From DAOVRD01 sp964521715 (GTDB taxonomy: Bacteria > Planctomycetota > Brocadiia > SM23-32), in the NCBI GenBank assembly GCA_964521715.1, contig CAZFSS010000012.1, positions 47,156 to 111,155 on the forward strand: a DNA stretch of 64,000 nt. The letters are read 5' to 3'. The translations under genes and the position numbers were made by a program. Each line of letters begins with the position of its first letter. Position 1 is the stretch's first letter. A model generated the notes under the pieces. That model searched no databases. It was given only the letters and a program-made list of their open reading frames with translations, and had not been told where the DNA came from. Below, one piece after another: positions 33,686 to 41,619 of this stretch.

Positions 33686-34636
33686 TCACACCGTCAGGGA
33701 AGCCAGTTGTATGCGGTCGCGCGCATTCGCGCCGAGCCCGCGCTGTGCCGCGGTCTCCAGGTAGCTTAGCGCTCTCTGGTCGCGTTGAACGGGATGTTTC
33801 TCGTAATCGGCGCGCGCCGCGTCGACCAGTTCGGCGCCGATCGTGTCGATGGCCACGGGATCGAAGCCCAGGAAGAGCCCATCGTGGAACCACTGGAACT
33901 GGGGCGCGGGCGGATAGGCCCCGTGCGAGAAGATCCCCTTCAAGCCGTTCATCAGATGCAGGCGCATCTTCTCCCGCAGGACGTCGATGGCGCAGATGTC
34001 GGCGATGTAGGGATTGCAGGCGTTCCCGTGAAACCTGTCCGGGCCTTCCATGATGGTTTCGTCGGCGTGCGAGATGTTCTTGAGGCAGCCGGTGAAGCCG
34101 ATCAGGGGGTGATGCTTCAGGTTCGGCACGTTGATGACGGCGTCCACCTGGTTGACGACGAAGTTGGACAGGCGCGTCTTGCCGGAGCCGAAGTCGTAGT
34201 TGCCAGCCCAGCCCTTGCGCGCCTCGCCGCCGGCGAACTGCACGTCCGTGGCCTCGACAACGACGACGTTCTGCCTCTTCACCCCCGCGGAGAGCAGACC
34301 TCCGGCAATGGCGTTGACGAGCGCCTGGTTCGCGCCTGTGAAATCCCTGCTGATTCGGTTGAACTTGAGCCCCACCACCTCGCCGGGCGAGAACAGCGAC
34401 TTCCACGCCGCTTCCGGCGTCGACTTCCCGGTCAGCCTCATGACTCCTTCTGCCACCATTCGGGCGACGGCTTCGGCATCCGCCCCGGCGCCTTCTTTCC
34501 GCCACTTCACGGAGCGCACCTCGACGACGAGGCTGCCGCTGCCGGCCGCCTCGCCGGGCGCCGCCAGTCCGGTTGCCAGCGCCGCCGTCGCCGCGGACGC
34601 GGCCTTCAGGAACTGTCTTCGGCTCAGCGTGCCCAT
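33686..34636 (-). CDS. DUF362-family protein with Tat signal
   Basis: A 316-residue protein whose start LSRRQFLKAASAATAAL is a twin-arginine signal, so it is exported folded. The DUF362 region includes VVGLKFNRISRDFTGANQAL, VVEATDVQFAGGEARKG, a nucleic-acid-like VINVPNLKHHPLIGFTGCLKN and GFDPVAIDTIGAELV, the usual family core. The family is linked to iron-sulphur proteins but no cluster motif is seen here. The start at 34636 begins directly at the Tat motif. Its role is unknown. Confidence 0.8.
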   Translation of the reverse strand: MGTLSRRQFLKAASAATAALATGLAAPGEAAGSGSLVVEVRSVKWRKEGAGADAEAVARMVAEGVMRLTGKSTPEAAWKSLFSPGEVVGLKFNRISRDFTGANQALVNAIAGGLLSAGVKRQNVVVVEATDVQFAGGEARKGWAGNYDFGSGKTRLSNFVVNQVDAVINVPNLKHHPLIGFTGCLKNISHADETIMEGPDRFHGNACNPYIADICAIDVLREKMRLHLMNGLKGIFSHGAYPPAPQFQWFHDGLFLGFDPVAIDTIGAELVDAARADYEKHPVQRDQRALSYLETAAQRGLGANARDRIQLASLTV

Positions 34637-34703
34637 TCGCTCGTCTCGCTTCCCTGTCTCGACGGGCCGTCCGGCGGCACTGAGGGCGCATGCCCTCGCG
34701 TGG

Positions 34704-35867
34704 CTACGAAGTGAAAAGCTCGCGCCGGACGCTCTCGAGTATCCGGTGGTGGGCGTCCTCTGCGAGCCCCTTCCTCTGCGCGCTCTCCACTTCATAGCCT
34801 CCGTGCTCGAACGCGTCGGGCGTGGGGACGTAGCAGAGCTGCCCGGCGTGGCTCAGCAGGATGAGGCGCCTGCCTGCTTCGCACGCCATCTGCTTGAGCG
34901 CGGAGCCGGTCTGCACGAAGTGCTCCCCCTGGAGAGCCAGCAGCAGCAGGTCGTCGAGCTCGATGGCGGACAGGGCAATGGGTACTTCCGCCTCGGCGCC
35001 GATGTTCACGGTCCAGGCCCTGGCGCTCAGCTTCCGCGGCTCGATCGGGTCCCTGCCCGGGCGGGCGTCAAGGACGGCCTCGCCGAGCCTGCGCCCCAGC
35101 TCCTCGACCTCCTCGAACGTGCCCGTGCTGCGGTCGTAGATTCCCGTGAGCGGATCGTCGGTGTACCAGGAGCCGCCGTGCTGGCGGATCAGCCTCTTGA
35201 CGGAAGGCGTGAGCGGGTTGATGTCGCCGGAAGGGGGGGCGACGAAGACGGCCTCAGCGCCCGGCAGGGCCGCCTCGACGGCGCGCCGCGCCGCGCCGAT
35301 GTAATCGGCCGAGATCCTCAGGTTGTTGTGCCCCATCACGACGCCGTGGAGGGCGTAGGCGAGCAGGACGCCGAAAGGCCGTCCGTCGGCGTCCTCGGCT
35401 TCCAGGCAAGCGAACTCCTCGTCCACGGGTCCGGCCAGATCGCGCCGGTTGATGCACAGCCCCAGGGCTTTGCCGCTGGCAAAGGAGATGCGGGCCGGCC
35501 GGCGCCGCTTCCAGGCCAGCTCGCCCGCGCTCGCCATCAGGTCGGGCAGAAGCTCCCTGTATACGCTCTCCTCGTGCAGGGCCGGGCCGGAGTGGGTATG
35601 CGTGGATACGACGATCACGTGGCTTTCCGATATGCCGGTCCGCTTGGCGAGCCGTGAGCGCGCGCGATCGCATAGCTGGTCGGGCAGCGAGCAGACGTCG
35701 GCGACGACGAGGGCGGCCGCTTCGGCCCCGAGCTCGAAGGCCACCGCCCGGGCCGTCAGTTCGTCGTGCACGTCTTCCGCGACGCCTTCCCGCTGCCTGT
35801 AGCCCGCCATGGGGACGCCGAGCGGCGGGGTGATGTCATAGAGTCCGAAGCCGACGTTCAGTCCCAT
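34704..35867 (-). CDS. Neutral/alkaline ceramidase-like N-terminal domain protein
   Basis: A 387-residue protein of the neutral/alkaline non-lysosomal ceramidase N-terminal type. DITPPLGVPMAGY opens the fold, VSTHTHSGPA carries the zinc histidines, and ALHGVVMGHNN and APPSGDINPLTP follow. The C-terminal immunoglobulin-like domain of true ceramidases is absent. In planctomycetes such proteins are common and may act on glycosides or amides other than ceramide. No signal peptide is seen. GGGAGGCGG precedes ATG 35867. It is first in the operon with DUF362 and the beta-helix gene. Confidence 0.8.
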   Translation of the reverse strand: MGLNVGFGLYDITPPLGVPMAGYRQREGVAEDVHDELTARAVAFELGAEAAALVVADVCSLPDQLCDRARSRLAKRTGISESHVIVVSTHTHSGPALHEESVYRELLPDLMASAGELAWKRRRPARISFASGKALGLCINRRDLAGPVDEEFACLEAEDADGRPFGVLLAYALHGVVMGHNNLRISADYIGAARRAVEAALPGAEAVFVAPPSGDINPLTPSVKRLIRQHGGSWYTDDPLTGIYDRSTGTFEEVEELGRRLGEAVLDARPGRDPIEPRKLSARAWTVNIGAEAEVPIALSAIELDDLLLLALQGEHFVQTGSALKQMACEAGRRLILLSHAGQLCYVPTPDAFEHGGYEVESAQRKGLAEDAHHRILESVRRELFTS

Positions 35868-35882
35868 GTCCGCCTCCCTGAG

Positions 35883-35898
35883 TCCGCCGTACGGCGGA
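35883..35898. promoter_or_regulatory. Perfect 16-base palindrome in the ceramidase-operon leader
   Basis: TCCGCCGTACGGCGGA, 16 bases before the start codon and just upstream of the ribosome binding site. It could be an operator or a translation-controlling hairpin. Confidence 0.45.
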
Positions 35899-36153
35899 TG
35901 CCTGTGACCTGCCCCGTCATGATGCATCCACTACCCGGCCGACGTCCAGCACGTAGACCTGCCGCGTGCCCTCGTGCGCCGAATCGAAGCAGCCCCGGCG
36001 GCCGTCACGGCGGCGGCCTGCGGCAGTGGGCCGTCATGCGCCATTCGCGTTCTCCGCTGGGCGTTCGGACCGGGCGGACCGCGTCAGGAACGTGCGGGCG
36101 TGGACGGCATTCTACGGCATCGGAGGGACCTGCTCAACAGGGCGGGCGTTCGC

Positions 36154-36181
36154 TTGACTGCGTTGCGCGGAAGGCCATAAT
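36154..36181 (+). promoter_or_regulatory. Promoter of the 675-residue glycosidase-like gene
   Basis: TTGACT (36154-36159), 16-base spacer, CATAAT (36176-36181), 47 bases before the start. Confidence 0.55.
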
Positions 36182-36228
36182 CAGCGGCCTGACCAATCGT
36201 TCAGCGCTCGAAGCCAGGAGGACGGGGG

Positions 36229-38256
36229 ATGGCGACCTACAGGGGACAATGGCACGGCAAGACGCGCTATTTCGGCCTGCACTACGACCTTCACGCCGGC
36301 AAGGGGGACACGGACCTGGGCGCGCGGGCGACGCCGCGGGACCTGGTGCCGATGCTGAAGCTGATGGGCTGCCAGTTCGTGCAGACCGACTGCAAGGGGC
36401 ACGCGGGCTACACGAGCTGGCGCAGCAGGACGCCCGGCGCGTCGGTGAGCCCCGGCGTGAGAAGGGACGCCATGAGGGGATGGCGTGCCGCCACCAAGCA
36501 ACTCGGCCAGCCGCTGCACTGCCACTACTCGGGCATCTGGGACGGCGCGGCGGGCCGGAAGCACCCGGGCTGGTGCATCGTGAGCAACGAAGGGCGGCCG
36601 AGGGGCGGAGCCTTCGGCGCCACCGCGGGGCAACCGACCAACGAGAGGATGTGCCCGCGCGGGCCGTATGTTGATAGGCTGATGATCCCGCAGATGCTCG
36701 AGCTGATCGACCGCTACGGCGTGGACGGATTCTGGGTGGACGGGGAGATATGGGCGGTCGAGCCGTGCTACTGCAAGCGCTGCCGGAAGGCGTTCAAAGA
36801 GGAGACCGGCATCGACCAGCCACCCACGGAGACGGCCGATCCCAACTGGATCGCCTGGATCAACTTCACGCGCCGGAGCTTCGAGCAGTACGTGGCGCGC
36901 TACTGCGACGCGGTCCACGCGCACAGGCCAGGCGTGCTGGTCTGCTCGAACTGGCTCCAGACCTTCAAGGACCCGGGCGAGCCGGTGGTGCCGACCGATT
37001 GGATCAGCGGCGACACGTCGTGGGCGTTCGGCCTCGACTCGTGCCGCTGCGAGGCCCGCTTTATCTCGACGCGCGGCAAGCACTGGGATCTGATGATCTG
37101 GGCATTCACGAGGTCCGCCCAGATGGCCGACACGAGGGACCGCTGGACGTTCAAGCCCGTCGAGATGATCCAGCAGGAGGCCGCCGTCATCGCCGCGCTC
37201 GGCGGCGCGGTGATGGTGTACGAGACGCCCCACGGCCTGCGCAACGGGCAGCTCGTGCCGTGGCGCATGAAGCGCCTGCGCGAGGTCGGGCGGTTCGTCA
37301 AAGCCAGACGGACGCTCTGCCAGGGCTCCGAGACGATTCCCCAGGTCGCCGTGCTGCACTCCGAACACCACTTGCGCAGCCAGCCCGCCCGGAACCTGAT
37401 GTGGGACGTGGACACTTCACCCGTCGAGGGGGCCACTTACAGCCTGCTGGAAAGCCACTACGGCGTGGACATCATGGACGAGTCGGCGCTCAGGCCACGG
37501 CTGCGCGAGTTCCCGGTCGTAGTCGCCCCGGAGCAGGACCGCATGTCGGACGAGATGGTGGAGGCGCTGAAGGGCTACGTCGAGGACGGAGGCAGGCTTC
37601 TGGTGTCCGGCGCGGCGGCCTTCGAGCGGTTCGGGGGCCGGTTCCTGGGCGTCAAGAGCGGCAAGGTCGAGCGCGACGCCGCCTACCACGTCTCCGCCGG
37701 AGACGGGTCCCTCCCCGTCTTCAGCGCCGCCTGGCGCCTGGTGAAGGCCACTGCCGCGCAGCCGTTCGGGCGTCTGGGCAGGACTCCCCTGCTGGGGGAG
37801 CGGCTCCTTACGAACCCGGCGGCCACGGTGAACGCCGCCGGAAAGGGCGCAGTGGCCTACGTCCCCTTCGACGTGTTCCGCTTCTTCTGTGAGCGGCGCT
37901 ACCCGATGGCGCGCCAGTTCGTGCGCGAGCTGACGCAAGCGCTGGCTGGCGAGATGGCTATCCGCGTCGACGCGCCGACCTGCGTGGACGCCGTCCTGCG
38001 CAAGAAGGGCGGCAAGATCATCATCCACCTCATCAACCGGGCTTCCGGCATCCCGAATCGCCCCAACGATCCGACCGTCGACGAGATACCGCCCGTCGGG
38101 CCCGTCAAGCTCGAGGTGACGCTGCCGCAGAAGCCGTCCGCCGTCCGGCTGGCATTCGAGGAGGGCAATCTGGATTGGAAGTACGCGTCGCGCGGCGGCA
38201 AGGTCGTTGCCACCGTCCCCCGGGTCCACATCCACGCCGCCGTGGTGGTCGAGTAG
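36229..38256 (+). CDS. Large glycoside hydrolase-like protein with barrel and beta-galactosidase trimerisation-like domain
   Basis: A 675-residue protein without a signal peptide. The N-terminal 350 residues look like a TIM barrel with VDGFWVDGEIWAVEP and a CYCKRCRKAFKEETG motif, seen in putative glycosyl hydrolases (GHL6 or alpha-L-fucosidase-like groups). An aspartate in FWVDGE may be catalytic. From about 410 to 540 it resembles the Rossmann-like trimerisation domain of beta-galactosidases (FPVVVAPEQDRMSDEMVEAL, EDGGRLLVSG). The rest is beta-rich. Substrate unknown. It converges on the aldolase gene, 14 bases apart. Confidence 0.65.
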   Translation: MATYRGQWHGKTRYFGLHYDLHAGKGDTDLGARATPRDLVPMLKLMGCQFVQTDCKGHAGYTSWRSRTPGASVSPGVRRDAMRGWRAATKQLGQPLHCHYSGIWDGAAGRKHPGWCIVSNEGRPRGGAFGATAGQPTNERMCPRGPYVDRLMIPQMLELIDRYGVDGFWVDGEIWAVEPCYCKRCRKAFKEETGIDQPPTETADPNWIAWINFTRRSFEQYVARYCDAVHAHRPGVLVCSNWLQTFKDPGEPVVPTDWISGDTSWAFGLDSCRCEARFISTRGKHWDLMIWAFTRSAQMADTRDRWTFKPVEMIQQEAAVIAALGGAVMVYETPHGLRNGQLVPWRMKRLREVGRFVKARRTLCQGSETIPQVAVLHSEHHLRSQPARNLMWDVDTSPVEGATYSLLESHYGVDIMDESALRPRLREFPVVVAPEQDRMSDEMVEALKGYVEDGGRLLVSGAAAFERFGGRFLGVKSGKVERDAAYHVSAGDGSLPVFSAAWRLVKATAAQPFGRLGRTPLLGERLLTNPAATVNAAGKGAVAYVPFDVFRFFCERRYPMARQFVRELTQALAGEMAIRVDAPTCVDAVLRKKGGKIIIHLINRASGIPNRPNDPTVDEIPPVGPVKLEVTLPQKPSAVRLAFEEGNLDWKYASRGGKVVATVPRVHIHAAVVVE

Positions 38257-38270
38257 GGGGCGGCCGGCGG

Positions 38271-39266
38271 CTACTCCTCCTCGATCATCTTGTCGTAGAA
38301 GGTGACGTAGTCGTCCGGCTTTTCGCCTTTCCTCATCTCGATGGCCGCCCGCGGATGCCGGTTGAGCTGGCCGGTGATCATGTAGGGTATCTTGAACCCC
38401 CATTCCATCTGTCCGTCGAGGGCCAGGAAATGCTCCTGGATGCACTTCAGAATGGGGCGCAGGTGGAACTTGGGGTTCTTCAGGAAGCCGATGAGTAGTT
38501 CCATGGGGCAGTTGCCCGGCCCGCGTCCCATGCCGTTGATGGTCGCGTCCAGGCGGCTGGCTCCCACGATGAGGGCTTCGAGGGTGTTGGCGTAAGCCAG
38601 TTGCTGGGCATTGTGCGCGTGGATGCCCACCTCCTTGCCGGTGCCCTCAACGGCCTTCAGGTACGTCAGCGTCAGGTCTCTGACCTGCTCGGAGTAGAGC
38701 GCGCCGAAGCTGTCCACCAGGTAGATGGCCGTGACGGGGCTGGCGGCGAGCACCTCCAGGGCCTCCTCCAGCTCCTTCTCCACGATGACGGAGACGGCCA
38801 TCAGTTGCATGATGACCTCGTAGCCCTTCTCGTGGGCGTCATGGATCATGTCGATGGCTGTGGGGATCTGGTGGATGTAGGTGGCGACGCGGATGGCGTC
38901 GATGATGCTTTCCTTTTTCGGCAGTATGTCATCCTTGTAGTCCGTCCGCTCCGCGTCGGCCATTGCGGAGAGCTTCAGCGGCGTGGGGTTGTCGCCGAAC
39001 ACGCGGCGGACGTCTTCCTCGTCGCAGTACTTCCACGGTCCGAAGTCCTTGGGCGGGTAGAGCCTCTTGGAGGCCTTGTAGCCGATCTCCATGTAGTCGA
39101 TGCCGGCCGCCGCGTCCGCCTCGTAGACGGCCCTGACGAAGTCGTCCCCGAACTTGTGGTCATTGACCAGGCCCCCGTCCCGGATCGTGCAGTCCAGTAT
39201 CTTGATGTCGGGCCTGTAGGTCAGCCATGTGCCCTTGGCATGTCGATTCTCTGTGTGTTCCGTCAT
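38271..39266 (-). CDS. DRE-TIM metallolyase / HMGL-like aldolase
   Basis: A 331-residue aldolase-type barrel. ILDCTIRDGGLVNDH is the DRE-type first-strand motif (arginine and aspartate), and GIHAHNAQQLAYANTLEALIV carries the metal-binding HXH(N). SRLDATINGMGRGPGNCPMELL is the usual glycine-rich end. It fits 4-hydroxy-2-oxovalerate aldolase or homocitrate-like enzymes, but no partner dehydrogenase is nearby. It has its own minus-strand promoter. A mobile-element-like repeat lies upstream. Confidence 0.85.
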   Translation of the reverse strand: MTEHTENRHAKGTWLTYRPDIKILDCTIRDGGLVNDHKFGDDFVRAVYEADAAAGIDYMEIGYKASKRLYPPKDFGPWKYCDEEDVRRVFGDNPTPLKLSAMADAERTDYKDDILPKKESIIDAIRVATYIHQIPTAIDMIHDAHEKGYEVIMQLMAVSVIVEKELEEALEVLAASPVTAIYLVDSFGALYSEQVRDLTLTYLKAVEGTGKEVGIHAHNAQQLAYANTLEALIVGASRLDATINGMGRGPGNCPMELLIGFLKNPKFHLRPILKCIQEHFLALDGQMEWGFKIPYMITGQLNRHPRAAIEMRKGEKPDDYVTFYDKMIEEE

Positions 39267-39303
39267 GCTCGCTCTCTGCTGGGGAACTGACGATGGAACT
39301 CAC

Positions 39304-39332
39304 AGTATCGCATTCGCGGCGAGTCCTGTCAA
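39304..39332 (-). promoter_or_regulatory. Aldolase gene promoter
   Basis: Minus strand: perfect TTGACA (39332-39327), 17-base spacer, GATACT (39309-39304). Confidence 0.6.
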
Positions 39333-39366
39333 CCGCACTTGACATAACTGGTTGCCCGAAGGGCGG

Positions 39367-39561
39367 CTAGAGCATCTTCGACCCCAGACTTGCGGGTGGC
39401 CCCCTTTCGGCTCCGTGAGGTAGGGGCACGGCGCGCCGTGCCCCTACGGAAGCGGATCGGACTTCCGGGCAGGGCGGACGCGCAATGCCCGCGTGGCAAG
39501 CCTGCAACGCTGCCTTGACCTGACGAAAGCCAGATCCAAGGTTGAAGCTCCACTAGAGCAT
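39367..39561. repeat. MITE/REP-like element 1 with central perfect palindrome
   Basis: Bounded by CTAGAGCAT direct repeats (39367-39375 and 39553-39561). The inner ends form partly matching inverted repeats (CTTCGACCCCAGA against CTTCAACCTTGGA). In the middle, 39420-39447 is a perfect 28-base palindrome with half GTAGGGGCACGGCG. A near-identical palindrome is at 43298-43325. Confidence 0.6.
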
Positions 39562-39567
39562 CATTCC

Positions 39568-39586
39568 CGGGGCCTGGCAGGCCCCG
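39568..39586. promoter_or_regulatory. Hairpin immediately upstream of module 1 promoter
   Basis: Stem CGGGGCCT / AGGCCCCG with loop GGC, ending two bases before the -35 box. It could be an operator or stop read-through from the left. Confidence 0.4.
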
Positions 39587-39588
39587 TG

Positions 39589-39617
39589 TTGAGCTTTCCC
39601 CGGGCCTGTGCTATCAT
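39589..39617 (+). promoter_or_regulatory. Module 1 promoter
   Basis: TTGAGC (39589-39594), 17-base spacer, TATCAT (39612-39617), preceded by TGTGC. This design recurs before the other four modules. Confidence 0.65.
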
Positions 39618-39720
39618 CCGCCACAGCGCCCGGGCCTGCCCGCCCGAAGCGTAATCGCCGCCGCGCGAAACCCGTCGGCGCGGCCCCCCGAACAGCCGGC
39701 ATGCCAGAGCAACCGACAAG

Positions 39721-41619
39721 ATGCACACGGCAGTCCCAGGATGTCCTCGGCGCGTGCCGCGTTTCGCGCTGACTGCATCGGCCGCTTTGCTGCTCTGCTA
39801 TGTGTACCTCTGGCTCTGGGTCGACCCCCGGCTGCTCTACTACCGGGTGGCCCCGCCTTTCCCTTACTTCTGGCTCGGCTGGCGGTTCCTTGCCCCGTTC
39901 CTTGCGGAGCCCGGCGGACCGACCCAGTACGTCTCCGACTTCCTTTCGCAGCTCTTCTACTACTCCTGGGCCGGCGCGCTGGTCATTGCCGGCATCGCCG
40001 GGGGGCTGCTGTTGGGCACGCGGGCATTGCTCCGATCGCTGCGTTGGGGCGATCCGGGGTCGTGGGCATTCGTGCCGGCCGTCCTGCTGCTGTTCAGCTA
40101 CAGCAGGTACGCCCACCACCTGGCCGAGTTCCTGGCGCTGCTGGCGGCGCTGTCTGCGGTCTGCCTCTACGTGTGGATTCCGACCGGAAGCGCGGCGGCC
40201 CGCTCGGCCGTCTTCCTGGTCCTTTCGGCGCTCGTGTACTATGTGGCTGGCGGGGCCTACCTGCTCTTCGCTGTGGTGTGCGGGCTGTTCGAGCTGCTGG
40301 TCAGGCGGCGCGCCGTCGGGGTGCTCTATCTGTGCCTCGCGGCGGCGCTTCCCTACCTGGCCGGTGCGGAGCTCCTCGAGCAGAGGATCTCGGACGCATA
40401 CTGGCGCCTGTTGCCCTTCCATCGGACGGCGGAGCAAGGGGCGCTTGCGTTCGCGCTGGGCGCCTACCTGTTCTTCCCGCTGGCGGCAGTTGTCGGGGGC
40501 TTCCTCCCGCGCCGGGCAGAGCCCCCGCCCGAAGGGGCCGACGGACCCCCGGCGCCCTCGGACGGACCTTTGGGGCGGATCCTGGCCGGCCGACTGCCGC
40601 GGCCCGCGCTCGTCGCGGGCGCGCTGGCGCTGGCTGGCGCCTGCCTTCTCTGGTCCCTTGACGTCGACGTCAAGCGGGTGCTTCAGGTGGAGTGCTACGC
40701 CCACCGCGGGATGTGGCTGAAGATTCCGCCGACGGCGCATCGGGTCTCACGGCGCCACTACGACCTCGTCGTCTGCCTGACGGTGAACTGGGCCCTATAT
40801 CACACGGGGCGCCTCCCGTATGACATGCTGAAGTACCCGCAGCAGCCCCTGGGCCTGATCCGGATGCCGGAGGAGTTCATCCCTTACGCGAAGGGAGGCG
40901 GGGAAGTGCCGACCCCGCTCGCCTTCGTGAGGCTGAGCGACATCTACCTCGACCTGGGCCGCGTCAACGAGTCCGAGCACATGGCCCACGAGGCGATGGA
41001 GGGGCAGGGCTATCGGCCGTGGGTCCTCGAAAGGATAGCGTTCGTGAACATCGTCAAGGGCAGGCCCGACGTGGCGCGACACTACCTGGGAGCCCTGAGC
41101 AGGGACCTGATCTACGGGAAGCAGGCAAGGGACTGGCTGCGCGCCCTGGACGCCGATCCCGGCCTTTCCTCCAATGCGGACGTTGCCCGCGCGCGATCCC
41201 TTTGGCCGAGGCTGCAAGGACGCGGGACGCGGTCCATCGAGGGCGTGCTCACCGAGCTTCTCGAGAACGACGGGCGCAACCGGATGGCCTTCGAGTACCT
41301 CATGGCCCATTACCTGCTGACCGGTGACCTGGAGGGCATCGTGCGCAACGTGGGCCGCTGCGTCGAGCTGGGCTATGATCCGATCCCGCGCTACTACGAG
41401 GAGGCCATGGCCCTTTACGTGGCCGTCGGCGGGGCCCAGACGGAGTCCGTCGTCCGGGCCGTCAGCGAGGCCACATGGCGGCGCCTGCAGGAGTTCGAAC
41501 GGAGGGCCGCAGCGGCCGGGTCGGACAGGCGCGCCGCTTTCGCGGCCCTTGTGGGGGACTATCGGGACAGCTACTTCCTCTACTACACTTACTTCCTGGC
41601 ACCGGAGACGGGCGAATGA
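39721..41619 (+). CDS. Module 1 membrane protein (family A, DUF6057-like)
   Basis: A 632-residue polytopic membrane protein. About eight to nine hydrophobic segments span residues 15 to 320, with PGGPTQYVSDFLSQLFYYSWAGALV between the first and second, written here as PGGPTQYVSD and FLSQLFYYSWAGALV, and YYVAGGAYLLFAVVCGLFEL in the middle. The last 300 residues are soluble, helical and TPR-like, with NWALYHTGRLPYDML, a SEHMAHEAM helix, NRMAFEYLMAHYLLTGDLEG and an aromatic end (YFLYYTYFLAP). No enzyme motif is seen. The name DUF6057 is my best recollection of the family and needs a profile search. The stop overlaps the family B start by 4 bases. Confidence 0.75.
   Translation: MHTAVPGCPRRVPRFALTASAALLLCYVYLWLWVDPRLLYYRVAPPFPYFWLGWRFLAPFLAEPGGPTQYVSDFLSQLFYYSWAGALVIAGIAGGLLLGTRALLRSLRWGDPGSWAFVPAVLLLFSYSRYAHHLAEFLALLAALSAVCLYVWIPTGSAAARSAVFLVLSALVYYVAGGAYLLFAVVCGLFELLVRRRAVGVLYLCLAAALPYLAGAELLEQRISDAYWRLLPFHRTAEQGALAFALGAYLFFPLAAVVGGFLPRRAEPPPEGADGPPAPSDGPLGRILAGRLPRPALVAGALALAGACLLWSLDVDVKRVLQVECYAHRGMWLKIPPTAHRVSRRHYDLVVCLTVNWALYHTGRLPYDMLKYPQQPLGLIRMPEEFIPYAKGGGEVPTPLAFVRLSDIYLDLGRVNESEHMAHEAMEGQGYRPWVLERIAFVNIVKGRPDVARHYLGALSRDLIYGKQARDWLRALDADPGLSSNADVARARSLWPRLQGRGTRSIEGVLTELLENDGRNRMAFEYLMAHYLLTGDLEGIVRNVGRCVELGYDPIPRYYEEAMALYVAVGGAQTESVVRAVSEATWRRLQEFERRAAAAGSDRRAAFAALVGDYRDSYFLYYTYFLAPETGE

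Larger units (their letters stand above)
35868..36228 (-). other. Intergenic region with palindrome and a possible gene-end remnant
   Basis: About 360 bases. It contains the perfect 16-base palindrome TCCGCCGTACGGCGGA (35883-35898), just upstream of the ceramidase-like gene's ribosome binding site, and the promoter of the next gene at 36154-36181. On the minus strand one frame reads HEGTRQVYVLDVGRVVDAS and then stop, which looks like a protein C terminus with no body. No full gene is visible. Confidence 0.45.
39267..39720 (+). other. Intergenic region upstream of module 1
   Basis: About 450 bases holding the aldolase promoter (39304-39332), a MITE-like element (39367-39561), a strong hairpin (39568-39586) and the promoter of module 1 (39589-39617). 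I see no gene in it. Confidence 0.7.

Noticed and set aside
38251..38279. GAGTAG/CTACTC stem between two convergent genes as a terminator
   Set aside because: The stem is formed by the two stop codons and glutamate codons themselves, and there is no T tract.
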